Origin: Limnephilus marmoratus
Taxonomy: Eukaryota; Arthropoda; Insecta; Trichoptera; Limnephilidae
Direction of reading: 5' to 3'
Assembly (NCBI GenBank): GCA_917880885.1
Contig: OU862921.1
Location: 186,001 to 250,000, forward strand
DNA: 64,000 nt
Shown: positions 23,429 to 33,558 of the stretch, one piece after another
Layout of the letters: each line of letters starts with the position of its first letter
Position numbering within the stretch: position 1 is the stretch's first letter
Translations under genes and position numbers: made by a program
The notes under the pieces: model-generated
Database searches by the model: none
What the model was told of the DNA's origin: nothing
The model's input: only the letters and a program-made list of their open reading frames with translations

Positions 23429-23891
23429 TCCTACTAATATTATAAAGGCGAAAGTTTGTATGGATATATGTTTGTTACTTTTTCACGCCAAAACTGCTGA
23501 ATGGATTTTAATGAAACTTTACAATAATATAGCTAATACATCAGAATAGGCTATAGGCTATAGCTTAGAGCTCTGGCATTATGGAATTTGTATACAAAAA
23601 TTGCAATATATGGCACGCGAGCTGTTTGAAAAATGAATGTATCGGCTATGAAAGGGTTGAGGGGGAAGGGGGGAGGGGTGAGGTGGAGGGTGGAGGGGGA
23701 AGGGAGGCAAGGGGAGGGGGTAGGGGGGAGGGGGAGGATGGAGGGGGGATTTGGGGGTGGGGGAGGGGTTGGGGTGGAGAGGGGGCGGGGGAGGGGTAGA
23801 GGGGGGAAGTGGAATGAGGATAGGGAAGGTGGAGGAGGCGATGTGGGCACCCCCCTAATACTATGCGAGCGAAGCCGGGGGCAAAAGCTAG
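23429..23891 (+). mobile_element. Non-autonomous Helitron, 463 bp
   Basis: Preceded by A and starts TCCTACTAATATTATAAAGG, a very common 5' end of short insect Helitrons. It then has TTTCACGCCAAAACTGCTGA and GAGCTCTGGCATTATGGAAT, a long G-rich purine stretch (23640-23850), and the end GAAGCCGGGGGCAAAAGCTAG followed by T. Both ends and the A|T insertion site fit. Three overlapping frames in the G-rich part are low-complexity artefacts. Confidence 0.88.
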
Positions 23892-24300
23892 TATTTAATA
23901 GTTATATTAATTTATTGAACGTGTTTAGGAAAGAAAAATGAAAATTTGATAAAGTTCGGTAGATTTTAGTACAAGGATTTGATTTGAATTAAGATTTAAG
24001 ATTTGTTCAAATTCTAGAAAAGTCACATTACTAACATTATTAAAAAAAACGAGTGCAGTTTACACGCGGTAGAAGCGAAACTTTACCAGAAAAATCTCAA
24101 CCAATACTGTAAAAGTGAGGTCACAATCAAACCAACCAATAAGCGTAGACCAGCGTAATTTCCGTTTCATATCTCAACCAATAGGAGCTTTTAAAAGAGA
24201 CATCCTAGCGGTCAATGAGCGCAGTTGGTGCGTCGCAGGTGCAGTTTCATCCGAAATCCTAATCTTAGCGGGGCTATAGAAGTTTCACTTCAAAAAATTG
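23892..24300. other. No gene recognised
   Basis: Mixed-composition stretch (CACGCGGTAGAAGCGAAACT, CAACCAATAGGAGC) without frames or clear repeats. It leads into the repeat at 24300. Confidence 0.4.
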
Positions 24301-25290
24301 TAGCGCCCATTTACGTCGAATTCATTGCGCCGCCACTGGCTTTCCAAGAACACGCGAGAAATACTACGGCACACACCGCGTAAGGTACTGCCGGTGCATA
24401 TCTACCTACAGCGGTTAATAATAACTGGATGGTTATCCAACCTTTATAACCACCGCCATCTTAGAGTTTATCGCGAAGAGACAGACAGACGCCGCGGAGG
24501 ACTTTAACTTGTAAGATTAATACTGCATCCGTCTAAATAGCTTTCCAATTACCGCATTGTACGTGAACATTTTTTTAGAATATAGAATGGGTATAGTAAG
24601 CTATCCGTAAAAGATAGATGCATGCCATTTCGGATTTTTTTGTACATCTATAAAAGAGGAATATCCCAGCATGCATTGTTTTGTTATACCTCAGAGAAAT
24701 TAGGCAGTGTTTTCGATGTAAGCTACCAGGCGGCTTTTTCCAACACTTCTAACAATAATCATTATATTTCAAATAATTTACACATATCCTTGACAAATTA
24801 TATACCAAAACCTTTCTCACAAAACACTTTACCTACTGGTGAAAACCGCACGTAAATCCGTTCGGTAGTTTTGAGTTTATCGCTAACAGACAGGCAGTCA
24901 GAAAGAGAGGCAGACGACGCGGAGGACTTTAATTTATAATATGCAGAGATGTAGAGAAGAGAAGATAATAAGCTATCCATAAAAGTTAGATATATATGCC
25001 ATCGCGGACTTTTTTGTAGATCTATAAAAGAGAAAAATTCCACCATGCATTGTTTTGTTATATCTCAACGGGATAAGGCAGTGCTTTCGATGAAAGCTCC
25101 CAGGCGGCTTGACTTTTCCGAACACTTCTAACAATTATCGTTATATTTCAACCAATTTACACAAATCCTTGACAAATTATATACCTTAACCTTCCTCACA
25201 AAACACTCTATCTACTTGTGAAAACAGCATGAAAATCCGTTAGGGAATCTGGGGGTCAGTGTGTCCAGGAGTGACGGACTATTTATATAA
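24300..25290 (+). repeat. Dispersed repeat with a ~400-bp internal tandem duplication
   Basis: Two copies share, in order, TAAGCTATCC-TAAAAG, CGGA-TTTTTTTGTA, CATGCATTGTTTTGTTATA, CAGGCGGCTT and CCTTGACAAATTATATACC (24598-24930 and 24970-25230). A GACGCGGAGGACTTTAA-type block ends both the lead-in (24490) and the first copy (24918). The right edge (25240-25285) joins a short repeat E piece (GGAATCTGGGGGTCAGTGTG). Confidence 0.65.
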
Positions 25291-25343
25291 GTATTTTTAT
25301 TTATTTATTTTATTTGTTATAAAATACATTCATTTTAGGGAGC

Positions 25344-25388
25344 TTTGACTGTCCAACTAGGAAGGTCTCCCTTTCTAGGACAGTCAAA
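25344..25388. other. Long stem-loop
   Basis: TTTGACTGTCC pairs with GGACAGTCAAA, and CTAGGAAGG inside pairs with CCCTTTCTAG around TCT. With one or two bulges it is a nearly continuous hairpin of about 20 pairs. It lies after an (ATTT)n run, the kind of stem found in LINE or mRNA 3' UTRs, but no ORF is attached. Confidence 0.6.
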
Positions 25389-26099
25389 TTGACATATTCA
25401 TATTAGGTTGGTAGGTACATTATCATTTATAAAGTATTCAGTAAAGTTTAGCTTCACAATTTGCATTTAAATAATTATAATATATTATTCAGTGGAGCAA
25501 TGGGTTCTAGAATCAATTAATTTACAAGAAAAGTTGTATTTGAAGTGATTTTTTAAACAAGAAAAACAGTAATTAAAAGAAAAAAAAAATTCCAAACAGA
25601 AGATATACCTACATAAGGTACTCGTAATATATATGTATAAAGGAAATATATTCCATTTAAATTTGAATCCTGTAGTGTCAGTTAGAATGCAATTATTAAT
25701 TGTAACTTGTTTTGTTTTTGCTATTTTATGCACATTAGTTAGAAGAAACCATTCAAAGAAAAGTGATATAAATAAACATAAATGTCGTTTCTTTGTTAAA
25801 AAACTTTGCAACACAAGTGTTTTATTTATAAATTAATAAAAAGGAATTAAACCTCTCAACACATTATATATATATATATTTATCAATTAACATTTTTAAT
25901 GATATTTCTGACTCTGTCCTGCCTAAATCTATTAACCATTTAGTAACCATTTTGTTATTTTTGGACCATTTCAATATTTTTTGATAAGCCGATGCTGCTT
26001 GTAGGAATAGAATTCTGCCCTCACTTCTCGTTTGATGTTTGTGTTCGACTGTTTTCATTTTAAATTTATTTTTATGAGCATAAATTATTATCTTTTTAA
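25389..26099. other. AT-rich, no gene recognised
   Basis: Contains a short (TA)n run at about 25866-25880. Frames of up to 128 codons run into repeat E sequence and carry no domain signal. Confidence 0.45.
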
Positions 26100-26400
26100 T
26101 GTAACACTGTCCATTCTTCCCACTGCGGTGCATAGCGATGTTCCGAGAGAGTACTTCTGAAGAAGTCAAAGAGAATCTCAACCATTCTCTTCCAATACGG
26201 CCTGCCATGCAGCTGATGGGCAGACGCATCCGCCGCCAGGACCCGGACAAACATTACCCCATGAACACGGCCACCTCTGCTAAGACACCAAATGTAGCGA
26301 ACCACTTGGGGTGACTTATCTATGGTAGAGGTGTTAGTTATCCAATAAATGGTTCCCGGGCGGCGGTACCCATACCCGCCTCTCTAATTGAACATACCGA
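26100..26400 (+). repeat. Dispersed repeat E copy, plus orientation
   Basis: Shares CACTGCGGTGCA, TACGGCCTGCCA, GGGCAGACGCATCCGCCGCC, CCCCATGAACACGG, AAATGTAGCGAACCACTTGG and GGTAGAGGTGTT with array units in the same order. It lacks the upstream GAGGATGCTGTG part. Confidence 0.7.
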
Positions 26401-26709
26401 TATTATCGACGACATCATATCGACGAAAATATAATATAATATTATTTATATTTTTTTAACCAGTGAACATACCACTCAATACAAGTTAACAAAAAGAGCT
26501 TCGTCTACCAATCATACTGAACATTTATTTCTTTTTAATTATTTTAATTTAAATGGCACATTTATTAACTTAACAAACTTATCCTTAGATGTTTTTTGTA
26601 AAAATAACAAAATGTTAATTTGAATCATCATTATGAAAGAAGTCGGTGCTTAAAGGTATTACGGATTTCGGGCAAGTCAAATTTAGCTTTTACAGCTTTC
26701 GGCACCTTA
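26361..26709. other. AT-rich, nothing recognised
   Basis: No coding frame or repeat match after the end of repeat E. Confidence 0.4.
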
Positions 26710-26843
26710 CAGAGTGTAACTTGCAGAGTATAACCTGCAGAGTGTTACTTGCAGAGTGTAACTTGCAGAGTGCTAACTTGCAGAGTATAACTTGCAGAGT
26801 GTGACTTGCAGAGTATAACTTGCAGATTGTAACTTGTAGAGTG
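26710..26843 (+). repeat. 14-bp minisatellite, about 9-10 copies
   Basis: Unit CAGAGTGTAACTTG with single-base variants (CAGAGTATAACCTG, CAGAGTGTTACTTG) and one 15-base copy. No spacers, so it is not a CRISPR array. Confidence 0.9.
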
Positions 26844-27134
26844 ATCGCCGTCCGACTGATTTCTCATTACGTTAAAGGCGTTTACAAAAAGTCAACGCCT
26901 CCAGCTACTGAGAAGAGCGGCTACGTCGTAAGCATAGTTACAAAACTACAAGCAATTTAAAACATGGCGGGCTATTTTGACCAATCCTCCATGACGCCGG
27001 GTTAAGGAGCAACCAACACGTTTAAATAACAACTAAAATACTATGAATGTGAAAAATCTTTAAGATATAACAGTCCAATTTTTATCTCTTTAAAATAAAT
27101 TAACTGGTAACACTTTTTCAAATTTCTAAAATTA

Positions 27135-28365
27135 AAGTCAAATCAAATCAAATCAAAAAATATTTATTGTAAAATAAAAATTACAAAAGGTGTAGCTTAT
27201 GGGTAGACACCATTTCTTCCAGCTAACCACATTTATTTAATTACAATGTTTATATAATATTATTTGTTTTATTATAATAACAATGTTTATACAGATAAAA
27301 TAACAATATACCAATGAAAAAAAAAATGAATACAAATATATATACCAATAAAAATAGGCGTTTCATTTACGTGAGGTATTCACTCAACGTGTAGTGACAT
27401 TTATTAACAAGGAAAGTGTTTAGTGACGATTTGAATGTGTGTGTATCTTGTATTTGTTTAATGTTATGTGGAAGGTTGTACTTTAATGGCCATGTAGTAT
27501 GGTCCTTTTTGGAATATTGTTTTGTTTGCTTTTGGTATTAATAAGTTTTCTGTGAGCCTTGTAGCGTATTTATGTGTTGAGTTTTTTAGTGGGAACTTGT
27601 CTGTAGATGATCGCACTAACATGCATAACTCCATTATATATATGTCTGTGACTGTCAGAATTTTCTGATTTTTAAACATAGGTCTACATGAATCTAAACG
27701 ACCAGAGTTTGTAATTTTTCTTATGCATCTCTTTTGTATGATGAAGACATCTTTGGCGTTTACCGAGTTTCCCCAAATAATAATACCGTATTTTATTATT
27801 GAATATACATAACCATAGTTATGTATATTCACTATATTATAGATCATATTTCACTCTACTACCTACTATGTCTCATATTAAGAATATTTTTGTTTTACTT
27901 CCACCTAATGTCATTGTCATTGCACTTATTAACTGTATATCATTGTATTAATTAACTGTATGTAAAAGCATAGAAATGAATAAAAAAAAAAAAAAAAAAA
28001 AAAAATAGTATGCGGCTATTACTGATTCGGTGTTCAATATTTTTCTCAAGGTACCCAGAACATAAGAAAAACTACTGATTTTCGCTACAATTTTTGAGAC
28101 ATGTTCTTTCCAGTTTATGTTTATATCTAATTCTATTCCCAGTAGTGAACAGGTTTGGGAAGGTTCGATAATATTATTATTAATGTTTACATTTATATTT
28201 ATAGGTGTAGCTTGCACTGGACAAAATTTTAAAATTTGGGTTTTGTTTGTGTTGAGTGATAGATGTTGCGATAACAGCCAGTTTGCTATTAATTGGCAAG
28301 TCTCGTTAACTTGTTTGTTAAATTCGTCAACGTCTCCATTACATTCAAACAACAAAGTCATCTAT
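27135..28365 (-). pseudogene. LINE E, ORF2 C-terminal half and 3' UTR
   Basis: Minus-strand frames read MTLLFECNGDVDEFNKQV, ANWLLSQHLSLNTNKTQIL, LLGIELDININWKEHV, then after an insertion YVYSIIKYGIIIWGNSV, VFIIQKRCIRKITNS and YATRLTENL. This is the thumb and C-terminal region of a CR1/Jockey-group LINE, the same style as LINEs A, D and G. The 3' end is a (GATTT)n-like run at 27137-27158. It is 5' truncated near 28365 just at the catalytic box, and split by the insertion at 27820-28004. Confidence 0.85.
27820..28004 (+). mobile_element. Short retroposed 3' end with poly(A), inserted in LINE E
   Basis: 185 bp ending in 23 A residues (27982-28004). The 5-base sequence ATAGT flanks it (27815-27819 and 28005-28009). 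Removing it restores a continuous LINE E frame (...AAYY-GYVYSIIKYG). No coding content; it is a 5'-truncated retroelement or mRNA tail. Confidence 0.8.
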
Positions 28366-28603
28366 TGTAATTCCGTTAAAGTTCAGCGCAAAGTTTTAAA
28401 CCTATACCTATTTTTGTCAAAGTAATGATTCGTTTCTAAATTCAGAATAATAATTGTATTTAAACAATTTGGACTGTCTTAAAGAAAGATAATACATCTA
28501 AAATCTTTAATACTAGAGATAAGAGCACCCAGTCCCAGTGTTGTAAACAACTAATGTTGTAAAGATGTCTGATTTCATTCTCTACGCTGATGATATAAAA
28601 ATA

Positions 28604-29083
28604 AATAAATGTTTATTCCAGTATGTGGGGAGGAGAGTGCAATCCCACACATTCCATAAGGGTATAATATACACATACACACACACAAAGTATTTGAAAG
28701 GAAAAAAAAGAAAAAGAAGGTGGATATGAATGTACACGAAACAAAAAAAGATAATAAGCTAATAGTAGCAAAAGGAAAACAAAAGAAATAATAATATTAA
28801 GCTTTCAGGATTCTATGAGCACGTAAGGAGCCATAATTTTTCTCCAGTGTGCATCAATACTGGATGATGGACTGAGGCGGGCTTCCATGACGAGGATGTT
28901 TCCAGAGCTGGTTATCCTTTCCCTAATTCCTGCCACCCTGTTTCTAATAAGGGCTGCAAAGCCAGGAACTCGCCCCTCCGTGAACATCCGGGAAGCGCTG
29001 CAATATCTGGGGAGACCAAACATTATGCGGAAGGCGTTGTTATACTGAACCCGAAGTCTTTCTATACTACTCTTCTTGCAGTT
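28604..29083 (-). pseudogene. LINE K 3' end, inserted in LINE C
   Basis: Minus frame reads RLRVQYNNAFRIMFGLPRYC, SASRMFTEGRVPGFAALIRN and a C-terminus ending APYVLIES-stop at about 28805, followed by a UTR and an A-rich tail. The LRVQYNNAFR-LLGLPRYCSAS type block is common in insect LINE ORF2 C-termini. AAAATA flanks it (28598-28603 and 29084-29089), and excision restores DDIKI-YKCISS in LINE C. Confidence 0.85.
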
Positions 29084-29172
29084 AAAATATACAAATGCAT
29101 AAGCTCAGCAGATAATTGCAATAAATTACAAGACATTAATAGAATTAATGAATACTGCAAAGAAAACTAATT

Positions 29173-29415
29173 TAAAATAAAATAATAACTTTGTAAACAC
29201 CACTTTTATTTTTTATACGGGTTTCGCTACAACCGTAGCTTCATCAGGGCAGTATAATACTCGACGGTACTGTATAATAATACTGTACTGTATAATACTC
29301 TGCCGTATACAGCTGATAGTGAAACCCGTATAAAAAATAAAAGTGGTGTTTACAAAGTTATTGTTTTATTTTAAATTAATAATGTCACATCCCAAAGTAT
29401 CCGCTTCATATGAAC
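29173..29415. mobile_element. Fold-back element family 2, inserted in LINE C
   Basis: Inverted arms: TAATTTAAAATAAAATAATA / ACTTTGTAAACACCAC / TTTATACGGGTTTC on the left (from 29168), mirrored on the right to 29378, then ~37 extra bases. A 14-bp flanking direct repeat with one mismatch (AAAGAAAACTAATT at 29159, AAAGAAAATTAATT at 29416) marks the target duplication. That length fits target-primed reverse transcription better than a cut-and-paste transposase. Confidence 0.82.
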
Positions 29416-29555
29416 AAAGAAAATTAATTAGTTATAAACATAAATAAATGTAATGCGATATCATTTTCACGTAAAGGTCACCCAGACAACCATACTTACC
29501 ATCTGAACCATGTTCCCCTTCAACGAGTAGAAAAATCAGAGACCTTGAAGTATTA

Positions 29556-32153
29556 TAAACTGAAATAACAAAGAAAATAATTAACTATGACCACCTCAAT
29601 AAAACGATTAGTTCTAAATCCTGGGACAGACTCTATAAGATAGCTAACATAGATGAGGCATGGAACTACTTCTCTACCTACATACAAGAAACCCTTGTTC
29701 AAAACACCAAAACCACCACAAAAACCATTTCTAGAGCTATCAAACCTCTCAAACCATGGATTAATCACACTATCATCAACTGCATTCGGAAACGCAATTC
29801 CATACATAAAAAATATGCCACGAATCCATATGATATTACACTTCATAATTTCTACAAAAGATACCGAAATATTTGCACACAAGTCATTAGGAAAGCCAAA
29901 AATCTATACTACAATAAAAAAATATCCGAATGCAACAACGATCCTAAAAAAATATGGAAAGTCCTCAAGGAAGCTACCAATTCAAATAAAGCCACCGACG
30001 CCTTAAACTCTCTCAATATCAATGATATCACCGTAGACTTTACATCGAACCCCAACACAATTGTCAATCATATAAACAGTTATTTTGCAAATATAGGTCC
30101 AGAACTAGCAACAAAAATCCAATCAAGCAACCATATGCTGGGTCCTAGCGTTCACCCTTCCAATGATGAATTCTCAACCCGATTTGTTCTCAAAACGGTT
30201 ACAGAGAAAGAAGTTTCTACGGTAATAAACTCTTTAAAAAAACTCTTCATCCACCGGCATTGACGAAATACCCAACAGTGTTGTTAAAAAAATTGCCCCG
30301 GTTATAATACAACCATTAACTCATCTGCTGAATATTAGCATTCGCCAAGGATTATTTCCCGCCATTCTAAAACAAGGTCTTATTATCCCTATTTTAAAAA
30401 CAGGCTCCAAACTTGATATTAGTAATTATCGTCCTATTACGTTACTTAATTCCCTGTCTAAAGTATTTGAAAAGATCGTTAATAATAGTCTTATGGAATA
30501 TCTGGAAACCAACAACCTACTATCGCCGCGGCAATTTGGCTTCAGAAACCATAAAAGTACAAACGATGCCATAGCCACCGTCACTGACCATATCTCTGGC
30601 CACCTTGATAAGGGCTCGAAATGTCTATCGGTATTTCTCGACCTGTGTAAAGCGTTTGAAACAATATCACACACCAAATTAGAACGCAAATTGTTCAACA
30701 TAGGTATTAGGAACAATGAATTAAGCATCCTCTCCAGTTTTCTATCTGACAGATCCCAATGCGTTAAACTCAGAGCTACAAAGAGTCAGAATTTACCTAT
30801 TAGTTACGGTGTCCCACAAGGCAGTGTTATAGGTCCAACGCTCTTCCTAATATACATTAACGAGTTGTGTAACCTAGAGATCGATGCCACTATTGTCAGT
30901 TTCGCCGACGACACTGTACTACTATTTCAAGCAAAAGATTGGCCTACTGTATATTCTAAAGCGGAGGTAGGAATTCAAAAGGTTAAATATTGGCTTGACT
31001 CGAACACATTAACTCTTAACATACAGAAAACAAAATACTTACTGTCTAGTCTTACCAATATCACAAAACCAAACCTACACCCAAAATTAAAAATACACGA
31101 ATGTAATAACTCATCTCTGAACCGGAATTGCAACTGCTCATGCCTAGAACAAGTAGCAACTATCAAATATTTAGGATTAACCTTTGATACACATCTAAAT
31201 TGGAAGCAACATATACTTAACACTACAAACAAAATCCGCAAATCTATTTACTTTTTCAAACAAACGCGCAATTTCCTTAACCTAAAACTTTTAAAAACAG
31301 TGTATTACTCACTGTGCCAATCTCACATTGAATACGGAATTTTAGCTTGGGGTAACACTTATTCTAATGCCCTTGACCCCATCATTAAAGCACAAAAACT
31401 AATAATAAAAATAATTCTTAAACTTCCTCTCTCTACCAGCACTGATACGATCTTCAATACTTTCAACGTTATGGACATTAAACAGCTCTACGCAAAATCC
31501 ATCTTACTTTATTTACATAAAAACAACAAAATCCTATACAAACCAACACAAATGCTACACAATACCTGAGCCAAAAATAAAGAACTTCTCCAAACTCCCT
31601 TTTCTAAAACCACTTTTGGACAAAAACATTTTAAATACATAGCTTGCAAACTACACAATACACTTCCAGCCACGATTAGACAAACTGAATCAATGACCAA
31701 ATACAAACAAGATATAAAGAAATGGATTATAAGTATTGGACGCCATACTACTGCTAACATCTGTAAAATAGAGTACAAATAGACAGAATTATTACCATCT
31801 CACGTATGTCCTTACCCTTATTAAAGAACTTAAAATAGTAAAATCCTATATGTATAATATAACTCCCTATATAGATTCGAAAGGATTTACTACTTTATTC
31901 ATCTCTTCCTTCACCTATATAATGCTCTCTTTATGATATTAACCCTCAATCGTAATCATCTTTCTGTTTGAATTGTATAAATCAGTATGTATCTTACCTT
32001 AAATATTCTTATGTTGTAATTAAATTTTCTTATGTATGATACTCATTTATTATGTACCTCTACGCCTGTCTCAACACAGGTTATACCCTAGTGAGACAGG
32101 CATCGAATAATGTAATGTAAACATACCTTTTATAGATAAATAAATAAATAAAT
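29556..32153 (+). pseudogene. LINE D, 5'-truncated with nearly complete RT
   Basis: Begins in the linker after the endonuclease (TEITKKIINYDHLNKTISSK, near 29559). RT motifs follow: DISNYRPITLL, LDLCKAFETISH, GVPQGSVIGPTLF and SFADDTVLLF, then the C-terminal IEYGILAWGNTYSN. A frameshift lies in an A run near 30240. A TGA near 31567 interrupts the frame (next residues AKNKELLQTPF), which otherwise runs to TAG at 31780-31782. The UTR has a hairpin-like ACACAGGTTATACCCTAGTG area and ends in (AAAT)n. TATTA flanks it (29551, 32154). About 2.6 kb; recent relative to LINE C. Confidence 0.9.
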
Positions 32154-32708
32154 TATTACCTGACTCTAAATTACTATGATCATATTGAACACATATTAGA
32201 AAAAGCCTACAAACAACTGGGCTTCGTTCTTCGCATCACAAAACCATTCAATAAACATTTTACACTTGAACTACTATATATGACATATGTAAGATCTCAT
32301 CTCGAATTTGCATTTGTCATTTGGAATCTTCAATATCAAACTTATATTCACCGAATTAAAAACATTTAAACAAAATTTTTGAAACACCTGTCGTATCGTT
32401 TTAAAAATCATCAGTGTAACCCTATTGCTCTTCACAAACGGAGGAAAAATTTTGACGTACCTTTTCTGTACAAAATTGTGAACTGCCTCATTGAATCCCC
32501 GGCCTTGTTAGAAAGGATTGCATTTCGTTGCCCTGAACGCAATACCAGATTGAATACCTTATTTCATATACAATATTTTAATTCGAAATACGCACAAAAC
32601 TCCTTGCTCGGGCGTATCTGCAAAACTTATAATGCCTTAAGAGATATTGACTTTTTCCATTGTTCCCTTATATCGTTTAAAATAATTCTAACTGTACAAT
32701 GTACTTAG

Positions 32709-33116
32709 ATGAAAACTATTATTTTTTTTTTTACAGTGAATACCGCACAAGAATCTCAACTGCTCGCGTCTGGAGCCAGTGAGACTATGGCATTCCCAAT
32801 TGGGGTATGTTGTGAGGCTGAAGGTAGTGGGGAGGGGAAGGAGGTGAGGAAGAGGAAGGTTGGGAAGTACCTGGCTATTCAGATCTGGTCACCAAACACG
32901 GCTAAAGTCATTTTCAAGCAAGTTTCAATTCTGAATGGTGGTCTTACACCAGGGCGATACTGATAGTATCTTCCACTCTGGAACATACCGCAAATATACT
33001 ATATTATATTATTTTTTTAAATGAATTAATTGTGAAATAACACAAATTAATCAGATAAAATTTATTTGCGCATGCCGGGTTCGAACCCGCGACCTCCGGA
33101 CTGTGAGTCAAGAGCC
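32709..33116 (-). repeat. SINE family 1 copy, head cut by LINE A
   Basis: After a T run (32721-32732) the body reads ACCGCACAAGAATCTCAACT, CAGATCTGGTCACCAAACAC and CAGGGCGATACTGATAGTAT. The 3' half of the tRNA-like head (minus, B box GGTTCGAACCC at about 33070) stops at 33116, where the poly(A) tail of LINE A begins. The other half of the head is at 38391-38430. Confidence 0.75.
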
Positions 33117-33558
33117 TTTTTTTTTTTTTTTTGGTATTTAACAAGTATATTTATTTCATCAAAAACATAGTATATACAATTTCTCGGTAGTCCCGCGAAG
33201 CTGCCACATGGCTGCTTGTCTGCAGGTTCTACCTCAATATACACTCGTTATGGTAAAAAAAAAATAATATGTGTAATTTCAAAATTGTAAAGGAAATTGA
33301 AGACCTCTGTTAGAAGATTTAAGATTACAAATATTTATAGGAAATGTAATAATAAAAAATTGCATATAACATAACAACCAATACATAACATAACAACCAA
33401 TACAATGGGATGCAATATTTAAATAATCTTCCCGAAAAATTTAATAAAATAGCAGATTTGTTATCATTTAGGAAAGATGTACAAATATTAAAAAAAAAAA
33501 TAAAATAAAATAACTGCCATAACATCATCAATCATTTTTTTTTTCTTTGTAATTTTTT

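Larger units (their letters stand above)
28553..32708 (+). pseudogene. LINE C ORF2 remnant, host of three nested insertions
   Basis: Four exon-like pieces join into one RT frame. Piece 1 (28553-28603) reads NVVKMSDFILYADDIKI with the YADD catalytic box. Piece 2 (29084-29172) reads YKCISSADNCNKLQDINRIN. Piece 3 (29416-29555) reads INKCNAISFSRKGHP and VEKSETLKYY. Piece 4 (32154-32708) reads LTLNYYDHIEHILEKAYKQL, RSHLEFAFVIWNL and the C-terminus to the stop at 32706. Stops in pieces 3 and 4 show an old dead copy. Same clade style as LINEs F and H. Confidence 0.87.

Noticed and set aside
23581..23941. Gly/Glu/Arg-rich frames
   Set aside because: They are produced by the G-rich purine tract of the Helitron; low complexity in all frames.
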